Below, piece by piece: positions 6,894 through 15,010 of a stretch of 26,090 nucleotides of DNA. Both the position numbers and the translations under genes were made by a program. The stretch covers positions 1 through 26,090 of the forward strand of contig JBNMOP010000031.1 of assembly GCA_051275005.1 (NCBI GenBank), given 5' to 3'. The stretch is from Eutrophobius sp051275005. Lineage in GTDB: Bacteria > Pseudomonadota > Gammaproteobacteria > Eutrophobiales > Eutrophobiaceae. The notes below the pieces were generated by a model. That model was not told the origin of the DNA. It did not search any database and was given only the letters and a program-made list of their open reading frames with translations. How positions within the stretch are numbered: the stretch's first letter is position 1; every line of letters begins with the position of its first letter.

Positions 6894-9800
6894 ATGATGA
6901 AGTTTTTTCAAATATTTAAAAAAATAAAATTTCAAATATTAGTACCCGTTATGATGATATGCATGGCATCTGGTATTCCACAGTCTTATGCAGACTTTGA
7001 TCCTGTAAATGATGATACCGATATTTTTCTCGCAAACCCCAATGTTGTCTCACAACGCCCCAATGTTCTGCTTTACATCGACAACACGGCAAATTGGAAC
7101 ACGGCTTTTGCTAATGAAAAATCGGCATTAGTCAGTGTTGTTAATAACCTGTCAGACCAGTTCAACCTTGGAATGATGTTATATCCTGAGACCGGTGGAG
7201 GGAATGATAATATAGATGGTGCATACCTTCGCTATGCGGTAAGGCAGATGACCCCCGCGAACAAGGCGGTACTTTCAGGGCTGGTAAACGCTTTCAACGT
7301 CAATACCGATAAAGGCAATAACGCCACCCTGTCAGAGGGGATGGTTGATCTTTACCGCTATTTTAATGGTGGCGTCTCCTACTCAAGTTTTGGTAAGGAA
7401 AAGACCGATTTTGCCAACAATACAATCGGTGATGGCGAGTCCTTCGATCACGAAGCATCCGTAGCGGGTATTGGTGATCATGCCCTGCCAGCCAGCCCAA
7501 CGTCCAGTTCTACCTTTACCTCGCCTATTGCAGCCGCATGCCAGAAGAATTTTGTTATCTATCTCAGTAATGGCCCGGCAAACGAAAACGCCTCGTCCCT
7601 GTCCAATGCAGAGACTGAACTGGCGGCCCTGGGCTACGATACCAGCTCCACTATCTCCATCAGCCCCGATGGCCAGGAAGGAAGCTGGGCGGACGAATGG
7701 GCGCAATATATGGCCAACGCTGATCTCTCCGCAACAGGTGGTACACAAAATGCTACATTTTATACCGTTGAAGTAGACCCTGGTGGTCAAAACTCAGACC
7801 TGGCAATGACAGCGCTGATGAAGAGTGTTGCGCTACATGGTAATGGTGAATATTTTGATGTATCCAGTGCAAACGGTGGACAGGCCATTGTTAATGCACT
7901 GAATACTATTTTTACGGAAATCCAGGCGGTCAACAGCGTGTTTGCCTCTACCACCCTGCCTGTCAGTGTTAATGTACGTGGCACCAACCTGAATCAGGTC
8001 TATATCGGTGTATTTCGACCCGATGAAACCAAAAGCCCGCGTTGGTTTGGTAATCTGAAGATGTACAAACTCGGATTTGATGATTCTACCAGTACCCTGT
8101 TCCTGGCGGACGCAGCCGGAACCCCGGCAGAAAATCCAGCAACGGGTTTTATTAATGCCAGCTCTGCCAGTTTCTGGACGGAATCATCCACCTTTTGGGA
8201 TTATCGCACTACAGAAGAAAATGGTACGGGTGGGGCGTCAGATGGTCCTGATGGTGATCTGGTAGAAAAAGGTGGGGCAGCACAACAATTGCGAGAGGCC
8301 TTTTCTGCCAGCCAGGCAACGCGAAACCTCTATACCTGCAATGGTGCTTGTGCGGACGGTGATTCCTTGTCTGCCACACCCTTTACAACGTCAAACAGTG
8401 ATATTACCAATGCCAATTTGGGTCTGGGAACAGTCGCTATATCTACACTTACCGGCTTTGAGACAAAAAATGTCACTGCGATTACGGATATAAAATCTGT
8501 TACTGCCGCAACCACGGCTGCGGGGGGTACTGCAGTATCAAGCATTAACTCAGCCGCCGTTGGCCAAGGCGTCACCAACCTGACCTCGATTTCCATCAAT
8601 GCCATCACCGCATTAGATAATGGTGCAGTGGTTAAATCGTTTAATTACCTGAATCGAAAATCGGGCAACCCTAAAATCCCTGTGGAAGCTACCATTACTG
8701 GTCATGGATACACCAATGGACAGGTAGTACATATTGCCGGTGTCGGTGCCAGTGAATACAACGGTTCAAAGGTGATTACCGTTACCAACACGAATGAATT
8801 CACCTATGATCCTGGCACCAGCAACCCAGTCAATAACCCAAATTTTGCCAGTGCCACAGTGACCACAACGACTGCTATTGTCACCGCGACCGTTGCCAAT
8901 CACGGTTTGACCTCGGGTAATTCAGTCACTGTAGCAGGAGTAGTGCCCACAACCTTTAATGACTTTTATCCGTCTGTCAATGTTATCGATGCCAATACCA
9001 TTAGTTTTACTACCGCTGCAGCACTCGCACCCATTACCAGTATCGCTAGTGCGACGATTTCTGCTGCCTCTACGGCGGCTACCGCAACTGTCTCTGGCCA
9101 TGGATTTTCTGCAGGTGACTCTGTCCTGATTACAGGTGCGGGTGTGAGTGCTTATGACGGCAGCTATACCATTACCCGCGCGGCCGCAAATGACTTCAGC
9201 TTTACCATACCCGTGTCACTAGCCGATGATAACAGTGGAAGCGCTCTGGTTTATGCTGGCACCGCCACCGCCACAGCGACAACTATAGCTGCTCATGGTT
9301 TTGTAAATGGCGCAGTTGTCTCTATCACCGGGGCTAATCCCAGTACATTAAACGGCAGCTACGTCATTTTTAATGCCGCTGCCAATACATTTGATTATAC
9401 GACTACGAGTTCTGCAGATGACACTGATGGCGGAATTACTGTCTCTGCGGGGACCTCCAATGTCGCAATCGTTACCATCCCCGACCACAAATTAAGCGTT
9501 GGTGATTTTATCACCGTTACCGGCTTCACCGACCAGATTGATTACAATGTCAGTAATGAAATGGTCGACGCCGTGGTTGATTTCAATACCATCCAATATA
9601 CTGTTGTCAATACCCCGGGGCCGGCAACAGACTTCAGTGCGACCATGGCCAAATTATCCAGTCCTACGGCATTTGTATCCTTAACTGCACATGGATATGC
9701 CAATGGCAATACCATTACCATTGAGGGTGCCTCTCCCACTGAATATAATAAGACAGACGTGAGTATTACTGTAATAGATACAGATACATTTAAGTATGCT

Positions 9801-11891
9801 ATTTCATCAGCACAAAATTCGGCTGCATCAGGCACAATAACGGCGAAAAAGAAAACGACAAATGCGCTGGTGCGTGCGGCGAATCACGGCTTTTCCGGGG
9901 GCGATAACGTTGCTATAGCCGGAGCCACACCTACGGCATTCAACGGTACATTTACCATTACCCTGAATCCATCTGATACCACAAACGAATTTTCATACAC
10001 TCTCCCTTCTGCACAAGGCGATGCGTCTGGTACCTTGACGGCATCTAGTGGCTCTGGCTCTTCTGGTGCCCGAGATCAGATTATTAACTGGGTACGGGGT
10101 GAAGATAATTCGGAAGATGAAGATGGTGATGGGAACACCACCGAAGTCCGTGCAAGTATACATTCAGACGTCTTACATTCACGACCTGCAGTGGTAAATT
10201 ATAACCGCCATGGAAACGATGATGATGTCTTCGTATATTATGGGGGGAATGATGGAGTTTTTCGTGCCGTCAAGGGTGGTTTTGATCAAAGTGATGCTGC
10301 CACGACGGCCTTAGAACCCTTTCCGGGTCAAGAGGCATGGGGATTTATCCCGGAAGAATTCTTCCCTCAATTAGAACGCCTGCGCAATAATGAACCAACC
10401 ATTACTAGTAGTAATAAAAAACCCTATTTTGCTGACGGGACGATAGGTACGCTAGCAGAAGATAATAGTGGTCCGGGCGGGGAAGTTGTACCGGTACCGG
10501 ATGGTAAAATTGACGTGGATAACGATAATGATAGCTTCCCGGACAAGGTCAATTTATTTATCTCCATGCGCCGCGGTGGTAGATTTATCTATGCTCTGGA
10601 TGTGAGTGATCCATTTGATCCCAAATTGCTATGGAGAAAAAGTAACAACGATACTGGTTTTGGTGAATTAGGCTATACCTGGTCAGCGCCGAATGTCATT
10701 ACCACGGCGGCAATTTCAGGTGAACCTATCATACTAATGGGCGCTGGTTATGATCCAGAGGTGGAAGATATTGATCCCTCAACGATAACGGCCATAACAT
10801 CTACCACGGTTACAGCAAATGCAGGTGTATTTACACGAACTATGGGGCGAGGTATCTTTGCCTTAAATGCTGAAGATGGCGATATTATATGGCAAGCCGG
10901 TCCGGGGCCAGATCCAGGTACCCACCCTTACGTGGTTGTTGACGGCATGGACTATGCTATCCCATCGGATGTCGTGGCAATAACAGATCGGGATGGATCC
11001 GTTGATAACCGTGCCTATGTCGGAGATACAGGCGGCAATATGTGGCGCGTAGACATGGACAATACTGATCCGGAAGAATGGAAGGTCACCAAGCTTGCAT
11101 CCATAGCCGATCCGTCCGGATTAGCCGAAGCAACACCGGATCCCAGCGGACTGAGAAAATTTCTGTTCCCACCCGATGTTGTCTATTCTACCAACGGCTA
11201 CGATGCTGTTTTAATAGGCAGTGGGGACCGCGAACATCCATTTGATATTACGGTTATAAATCGCTTTTATATGTTTAAAGATACCGGTGTCGATCCCGAT
11301 ACCCCCTTAATTGATACCACGATTAACAAGGGCAGTCTGGGTGCAACACCTCTTACCGTAGTTACAAACGATACAACCTTGACTGAGTCCGATTTATTCG
11401 ACGCCACATCAAACTGTATCCAGGCTAGCGCCGGCTGTAGCGAATCGGGGGATGAAATCAATTCGTCCACTGCTGCAACTGCCTTAGATAGTGCCAATGG
11501 TTGGTATATAACGTTGTTAGATGGGGAAAAAGTGGTGGGTAACTCTGTAACTTTGAATAATATTACGTTTTTTAATACTAACCAACCTGCGACGGCAATA
11601 TCTGTAGACCCTACAGATTGTGCCAGCAATCTTGGTGTCGCCAGACAATATAAAGTCGGATTTGATGATGCCACGGCCTATCAGGATCAGAATATTGATG
11701 GAACGACTGATGCATCAGACCGTTTTACAACTCATGTGGGCGGAGGTTACTTACCTTCCCCGGTTCCTGTCGTCGTTGAGATCGATGGAGAAATTCATGA
11801 AGGGGTTATTTCCGGTGTTGCGGTGGATGAACCACCTGGCTCATCACTAAATTCCAGGCTCAGAAAATTCTGGTACAAGGAGTTTGAATAA
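6894..11891 (+). CDS. pilY1: Giant PilY1-type pilus-tip adhesin with an inserted repeat array
   Basis: PilY1 is exported, sits at the tip of type IV pili and helps control extension, retraction and adhesion. I start it at ATG 6894, behind GGAGA (6881-6885), rather than at the in-frame GTG 6876. This gives 1665 residues with a Sec signal peptide ending S-Y-A33. Domains in order: a von Willebrand A-like region (P-N-V-L-L-Y-I-D63-N-T-A-N-W-N onward to about 350); the PilY1 linker V-F-A-S-T-T-L-P-V-S-V and S-P-R-W-F-G-N-L-K (about 350-400); a Ser/Thr/Ala-rich stretch; seven repeats of about 66 residues (about 590-1055); I-N-W-V-R-G-E-D-N; and the C-terminal beta-propeller from about 1090 (D-V-L-H-S-R-P-A-V-V). 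The propeller's metal loop (D1365-R-D-G-S-V-D, before Y-V-G-D-T-G-G-N-M-W-R-V-D) looks two residues shorter than the usual nine-residue loop. The P. aeruginosa protein is about 1160 residues; the repeats explain nearly all the difference. Confidence 0.93.
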   Translation: MMKFFQIFKKIKFQILVPVMMICMASGIPQSYADFDPVNDDTDIFLANPNVVSQRPNVLLYIDNTANWNTAFANEKSALVSVVNNLSDQFNLGMMLYPETGGGNDNIDGAYLRYAVRQMTPANKAVLSGLVNAFNVNTDKGNNATLSEGMVDLYRYFNGGVSYSSFGKEKTDFANNTIGDGESFDHEASVAGIGDHALPASPTSSSTFTSPIAAACQKNFVIYLSNGPANENASSLSNAETELAALGYDTSSTISISPDGQEGSWADEWAQYMANADLSATGGTQNATFYTVEVDPGGQNSDLAMTALMKSVALHGNGEYFDVSSANGGQAIVNALNTIFTEIQAVNSVFASTTLPVSVNVRGTNLNQVYIGVFRPDETKSPRWFGNLKMYKLGFDDSTSTLFLADAAGTPAENPATGFINASSASFWTESSTFWDYRTTEENGTGGASDGPDGDLVEKGGAAQQLREAFSASQATRNLYTCNGACADGDSLSATPFTTSNSDITNANLGLGTVAISTLTGFETKNVTAITDIKSVTAATTAAGGTAVSSINSAAVGQGVTNLTSISINAITALDNGAVVKSFNYLNRKSGNPKIPVEATITGHGYTNGQVVHIAGVGASEYNGSKVITVTNTNEFTYDPGTSNPVNNPNFASATVTTTTAIVTATVANHGLTSGNSVTVAGVVPTTFNDFYPSVNVIDANTISFTTAAALAPITSIASATISAASTAATATVSGHGFSAGDSVLITGAGVSAYDGSYTITRAAANDFSFTIPVSLADDNSGSALVYAGTATATATTIAAHGFVNGAVVSITGANPSTLNGSYVIFNAAANTFDYTTTSSADDTDGGITVSAGTSNVAIVTIPDHKLSVGDFITVTGFTDQIDYNVSNEMVDAVVDFNTIQYTVVNTPGPATDFSATMAKLSSPTAFVSLTAHGYANGNTITIEGASPTEYNKTDVSITVIDTDTFKYAISSAQNSAASGTITAKKKTTNALVRAANHGFSGGDNVAIAGATPTAFNGTFTITLNPSDTTNEFSYTLPSAQGDASGTLTASSGSGSSGARDQIINWVRGEDNSEDEDGDGNTTEVRASIHSDVLHSRPAVVNYNRHGNDDDVFVYYGGNDGVFRAVKGGFDQSDAATTALEPFPGQEAWGFIPEEFFPQLERLRNNEPTITSSNKKPYFADGTIGTLAEDNSGPGGEVVPVPDGKIDVDNDNDSFPDKVNLFISMRRGGRFIYALDVSDPFDPKLLWRKSNNDTGFGELGYTWSAPNVITTAAISGEPIILMGAGYDPEVEDIDPSTITAITSTTVTANAGVFTRTMGRGIFALNAEDGDIIWQAGPGPDPGTHPYVVVDGMDYAIPSDVVAITDRDGSVDNRAYVGDTGGNMWRVDMDNTDPEEWKVTKLASIADPSGLAEATPDPSGLRKFLFPPDVVYSTNGYDAVLIGSGDREHPFDITVINRFYMFKDTGVDPDTPLIDTTINKGSLGATPLTVVTNDTTLTESDLFDATSNCIQASAGCSESGDEINSSTAATALDSANGWYITLLDGEKVVGNSVTLNNITFFNTNQPATAISVDPTDCASNLGVARQYKVGFDDATAYQDQNIDGTTDASDRFTTHVGGGYLPSPVPVVVEIDGEIHEGVISGVAVDEPPGSSLNSRLRKFWYKEFE
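8661..10060 (+). repeat. Seven tandem ~200-bp coding repeats inside pilY1 (FCCH-like)
   Basis: The protein repeats start each unit with H-G (or H-K) at codons 8703, 8901, 9099, 9294, 9486, 9690 and 9885, i.e. residues 604, 670, 736, 801, 865, 933 and 998. The spacing is 64-68 residues. The consensus by eye is A-x-H-G-F-x-x-G-x-x-V-x-I-x-G-A-x-P-x-x-Y-N-G-x-Y-x-I-T, then N-x-F-x-Y-T. The units differ strongly in DNA and protein, so this is an old duplication, not a recent slippage product. Unit 5 is the most divergent (D-H-K-L-S-V-G-D). The pattern resembles the FCCH-type beta repeat annotated in E1 enzymes and many phage and bacterial surface proteins. Confidence 0.8.
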
Positions 11892-11907
11892 ATTAATTCC
11901 TGATTGA

Positions 11908-11941
11908 GAGTGTCATTGCCGATTTCCAGACAATGACACTC
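11908..11941 (+). terminator. Hairpin after pilY1, possible weak terminator
   Basis: GAGTGTCATTG (11908-11918) and CAATGACACTC (11931-11941) form a perfect 11-bp stem with a 12-base loop, 17 bases after the pilY1 stop. Only a short AATTT follows, so if it ends transcription it does so without a strong U-tract. Its position at the operon end supports a role in termination or mRNA protection. Confidence 0.5.
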
Positions 11942-12108
11942 AATTTAACATTGTCGATGAGTATAATTGGTCTCTAGTGATCGACCGCCAGGATTTCTGA
12001 TTACCAACACCAATTTTCCAGACAAGTCCTAAGCATTAACGACCTACTGCTATGATTTAAATAATTGGAATGACCAGGTATCGATTTGTAGCATTAAGAG
12101 AAAGATAC

Positions 12109-12561
12109 CTAGTTACAGTATTTCTGCACCATTTCCCTCGCCGCCACCAACTCACGCTGTCGAGCATCCTCATCAACCCGTGCTCTACTACCATCTTCTT
12201 GTTCTCTCAAGGCATTGGGGACGGAGTAGCTCTGTAATCTTGCGCGAGAGCGACGACAATTTTCAACTACGACGGCCTGATTTTCTTTGTCAATCCGCTT
12301 GTTTTCCTCGGTTTCCAGGCGTTTTTCTCTTAATCCATCTGCCCGTTTAATCTGAGACTCCAGATTTTTGAGTGCCGAGGTGCTCGCAGGTTTAGTCTTC
12401 ACTTCGATGATTTCCACATCCGTCTCACCTGGCGGACGGCTTTGCGTAAATTGAGTGACACCATTTTCATCCACCCATTTATACATCTCTGCCTGTGATA
12501 TCGTGCCTATTCCTAGGATTAAAATCCCAGAAATAATGGTATATTTGTTACTTATAGTCAT
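12109..12561 (-). CDS. Exported DUF4124-domain protein with coiled-coil tail
   Basis: 150 residues. A Sec signal peptide (to about residue 24, ending S-Q-A) is followed by the DUF4124 signature E-M-Y-K-W-V-D-E-N-G-V-T-Q-F-T-Q-S-R-P-P-G (about 25-45). The rest is a highly charged Lys/Arg/Glu helix region (about 62-100) with one Cys near its end (N-C-R-R-S-R) and another at the penultimate residue. DUF4124 proteins are common in the periplasm of Gammaproteobacteria and have no established function. It is transcribed away from the next gene, which also has a DUF4124-like N-terminus, across a 165-base divergent gap. Its 3' end faces the end of pilY1. A link to pili is only by position. Confidence 0.75.
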   Translation of the reverse strand: MTISNKYTIISGILILGIGTISQAEMYKWVDENGVTQFTQSRPPGETDVEIIEVKTKPASTSALKNLESQIKRADGLREKRLETEENKRIDKENQAVVVENCRRSRARLQSYSVPNALREQEDGSRARVDEDARQRELVAAREMVQKYCN

Positions 12562-12726
12562 GTGATTTAACCATTTTTATATACTTATATGGATTAACGT
12601 ATAAACTACTTTAATGTAAATATAGGTATATGACTAGAATATTTAATTCAAGTTCAGTGGCATAACTGTCATTATTTAGCACAAATTATAAGATTATTAA
12701 CCATTATATTGATTGGGAATACTAAT

Positions 12727-13179
12727 ATGAAAATTACAGGTTTAATTTGTTTATTAATGCTGAGCTCACCTATTTATGCCGCCGTGACCATCGTTGAATG
12801 TGAAGATGATCGGGGTGAACGAAGTTTTCAGGCCACTTGTCCTCCTGGGACAACTCAAATAGATGTCCGACAGATCAATACAGGCTCACAGTCGTCATCA
12901 TCTACAGATACTAGCGGGCCGATAACTTCAACCCTCTACACCGTACCTGGTTGTGTGGTATGTGGGGATGTGCAGGAGTTTCTTGAAGCTAGAAATGTCA
13001 TGGTCACGGTCAAGGATGCCAGTAACAAACAGGTAATTCAGGATGAATTGAGGGAGCTAACTGGAGAACTTCGGGTTCCAGTCGTCACCATTGGTGATAA
13101 AATTGTTAAGGGATATGATAGGGGAGAACTTACCACTGCACTTGAATCAATGGGATATAGTCCCGATACTCCCGAATAA
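12727..13179 (+). CDS. Periplasmic glutaredoxin-like protein with DUF4124-type N-terminus
   Basis: From ATG 12727 the product has 150 residues; a TTG at 12709 is less likely because the signal peptide (MKITGLICLLMLSSPIYA) starts at the ATG. The mature N-terminus (about 20-50) is a DUF4124-like module with two cysteines (V-E-C-E-D-D-R-G-E-R-S-F-Q-A-T-C-P-P-G). A Ser/Thr linker leads to a glutaredoxin fold with the redox motif V-P-G-C-V-V-C-G-D-V (about 77-86) and the cis-proline and glutathione-loop region V-P-V-V-T-I-G-D-K-I-V-K-G-Y-D. Glutaredoxins are mostly cytosolic, so an exported one points to thiol work in the periplasm. It lies between pilY1 and ispH, where P. aeruginosa has pilY2 and pilE. 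Substrates are unknown; cysteine-bearing pilins nearby are only one possibility. Confidence 0.75.
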   Translation: MKITGLICLLMLSSPIYAAVTIVECEDDRGERSFQATCPPGTTQIDVRQINTGSQSSSSTDTSGPITSTLYTVPGCVVCGDVQEFLEARNVMVTVKDASNKQVIQDELRELTGELRVPVVTIGDKIVKGYDRGELTTALESMGYSPDTPE

Positions 13180-13213
13180 CAATTCGTTGTGTTGAAAGTA
13201 TCTAAATATACCT

Positions 13214-14179
13214 CTAATTAGTCAATGTTACAGAGTTAGATTTCTTCACAAGTTCTCTAGGAAGAGAAAATACCACTGTTTCCTTTATTCCTGGTGCATT
13301 TATTACCTTTGCGTCGGAAAGACCTTTAATTCGTTCAATTACCTCTTCCACTAGGATCTCAGGCGCTGATGCACCTGCAGTGACGCCTATGCTCTTCTTG
13401 TTCTTCAACCATTCTTCCTGAATCTCTGAGGCATCATCGATTAAATACGCTGGAACCCCTTTTTTCTCCGAAATTTCCTTGAGTCGGGTGGAATTGGAGC
13501 TGTTTTGAGAGCCAACAACCAGGATCAAATCACATGCCTGGGTCAGTTTTTTCACTGCATCCTGGCGATTTTGTGTTGCATAACAGATATCTTCTTTCTT
13601 CGGTCCATGAATATTCGGGAAACGCATTCTTAAGGCATCAATCACCTCTGCCGTATCGTCCATGGACAACGTGGTTTGAGTCACAAAAGCAAGAAAATCA
13701 GGATTTTTAACCTCTAGTTTACTTACATCTTCAACGGATTCCACCAGGTACATCCCTCCCGTCCCATTTTTACTATGGTATTGACCTAATGTGCCTTCTA
13801 CTTCAGGGTGGCCAGCATGACCAATTAACACACATTCCCGGCCATCTCGTTGATACCGGTCGACTTCCATATGTACCTTTGTTACCAGCGGACAGATGGC
13901 ATCAAATACTCGCAAATCACGTCGGGATGCCTCCTCTCTAACAGCAATAGAGACGCCATGGGCACTTAAAATTACCGTTGAGTCATCAGGTACTTCATCT
14001 AATTCCTCGACGAATACAGCACCCATATCCCGGAGTTTGTTCACAACATATTTATTATGTACAACCTCGTGTCGCACATATACCGGTGCGCCATATATTT
14101 CTAATGCACGTTCGACAATCTCGATGGCCCTATCGACTCCGGCACAAAATCCACGTGGGTTTGCCAAGGTTATCTGCAT
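13214..14179 (-). CDS. ispH: 4-hydroxy-3-methylbut-2-enyl diphosphate reductase
   Basis: Last enzyme of the MEP isoprenoid pathway. It reduces HMBPP to isopentenyl and dimethylallyl diphosphate with a [4Fe-4S] cluster. At 321 residues it has the usual length. The start MQITLANPRGFCAGVDRAI fits the family, and AAGGAG lies 6-7 bases before the ATG. Cluster ligands are C12, C96 (D-A-I-C-P-L-V-T-K) and C199 (I-C-Y-A-T-Q-N-R-Q). Substrate-site residues H41, H124 and E126 (H-P-E-V-E-G-T) and T167 are present. It is the last gene of the leftward murJ-ribF-ileS-lspA-ispH run, 117 bases after lspA. The fkpB gene that often sits between lspA and ispH is missing here. The product feeds IspB, encoded at the other end of the window. 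Confidence 0.98.
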   Translation of the reverse strand: MQITLANPRGFCAGVDRAIEIVERALEIYGAPVYVRHEVVHNKYVVNKLRDMGAVFVEELDEVPDDSTVILSAHGVSIAVREEASRRDLRVFDAICPLVTKVHMEVDRYQRDGRECVLIGHAGHPEVEGTLGQYHSKNGTGGMYLVESVEDVSKLEVKNPDFLAFVTQTTLSMDDTAEVIDALRMRFPNIHGPKKEDICYATQNRQDAVKKLTQACDLILVVGSQNSSNSTRLKEISEKKGVPAYLIDDASEIQEEWLKNKKSIGVTAGASAPEILVEEVIERIKGLSDAKVINAPGIKETVVFSLPRELVKKSNSVTLTN

Positions 14180-14296
14180 TGATTACTCCTTATCATTTGA
14201 TACTCGATCATACACATACATGGACAGGCAAAACAATAGAACATAATAATCTTGCCCGACACATCTTATTGAATGAATTGTACTGCTTGAGGATGT

Positions 14297-14803
14297 TCAT
14301 TTTTTGATATGACCAGAATGGGTAGATACCCTGGCCTGATCAAACCAGAATGAATCAATAATTAACATTACGACACCGATACTAATCGCTGAATCTGCAA
14401 CATTAAAGGCCGGCCAGTGCCATTTATCGTAATAAACATCTACGAAGTCAATGACATACGAAAGTAATATTCGGTCGATGAGATTACCTACAGCACCGCC
14501 AAGGATTAATGCCAAGGCAATCGCCAACCATATACCTGTTGAAGGTTGTTTTTTTAACCAAAAAATTAACAATAAACTAATACCACTGCTCAAGCTGATA
14601 AATAACCATCGCTGCCACCCTCCTGCATCACTTAAAAAACTGAAGGCTGCGCCAGTATTGTGAACATAGGTGAAGTTAATACCAGGCAAAAGCTGGATTG
14701 ACTCATACAATTCAAATTGTTGGCTAATGTAATACTTCGTTATTTGATCGAAAATAACAATAATTACAGAGAGCCAGACCCATTTTATTGCACTTGTTTT
14801 CAT
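14297..14803 (-). CDS. lspA: Lipoprotein signal peptidase (signal peptidase II)
   Basis: Inner-membrane aspartyl protease that removes the signal peptide of prolipoproteins after lipidation. 168 residues with four hydrophobic segments (about 6-26, 64-82, 91-109, 136-153). Family motifs are D-Q-I-T-K (19-23), N-x-G-A-A-F-S (49-55), G-N-L-I-D-R (106-111), V-I-D-F (117-120) and F-N-V-A-D-S-A-I (133-140). The catalytic pair is D119 and D137 by alignment with P. aeruginosa LspA. It follows ileS after 207 bases, a gap that contains a perfect 20-bp palindrome, so it may have its own promoter or control. The ribosome binding site is weak. Confidence 0.97.
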   Translation of the reverse strand: MKTSAIKWVWLSVIIVIFDQITKYYISQQFELYESIQLLPGINFTYVHNTGAAFSFLSDAGGWQRWLFISLSSGISLLLIFWLKKQPSTGIWLAIALALILGGAVGNLIDRILLSYVIDFVDVYYDKWHWPAFNVADSAISIGVVMLIIDSFWFDQARVSTHSGHIKK

Positions 14804-14851
14804 AGGTTCAGGACTCGAAGTTCGGGGCTAGTTTTTGTCATTATACTGGCA

Positions 14852-14871
14852 CTTTTACCCATGGGTAAAAG
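14852..14871. promoter_or_regulatory. Perfect 20-bp palindrome upstream of lspA
   Basis: CTTTTACCCATGGGTAAAAG reads the same on both strands, with no spacer. It lies 49-68 bases before the lspA ATG, in the ileS-lspA gap, where a regulator dimer could bind; as RNA it could form a hairpin. A second short inverted repeat (GATGCA/TGCATC) occurs at 14962-14978. No regulator is implied by the sequence itself. Confidence 0.35.
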
Positions 14872-15010
14872 ACAGTAACCAATCTATAAAATGACAGCCT
14901 GACAGGCAAACGTTATGCTTAGTTGCAACCAAGATTTCCCTATAAGGTATTTTAATCTTTAGATGCATAGTGTGCATCACTACAACGACCAGGCGTGAGG
15001 AAGAAAACAA

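Noticed and set aside
7383..9835. Several long frames on both strands inside pilY1
   Set aside because: They are shadows of a real gene with an unbroken family-like frame; none has its own start signals or motifs.
13896..14307. Plus-strand frames opposite the ispH start
   Set aside because: Antisense to the conserved N-terminus of ispH, with no recognisable product.
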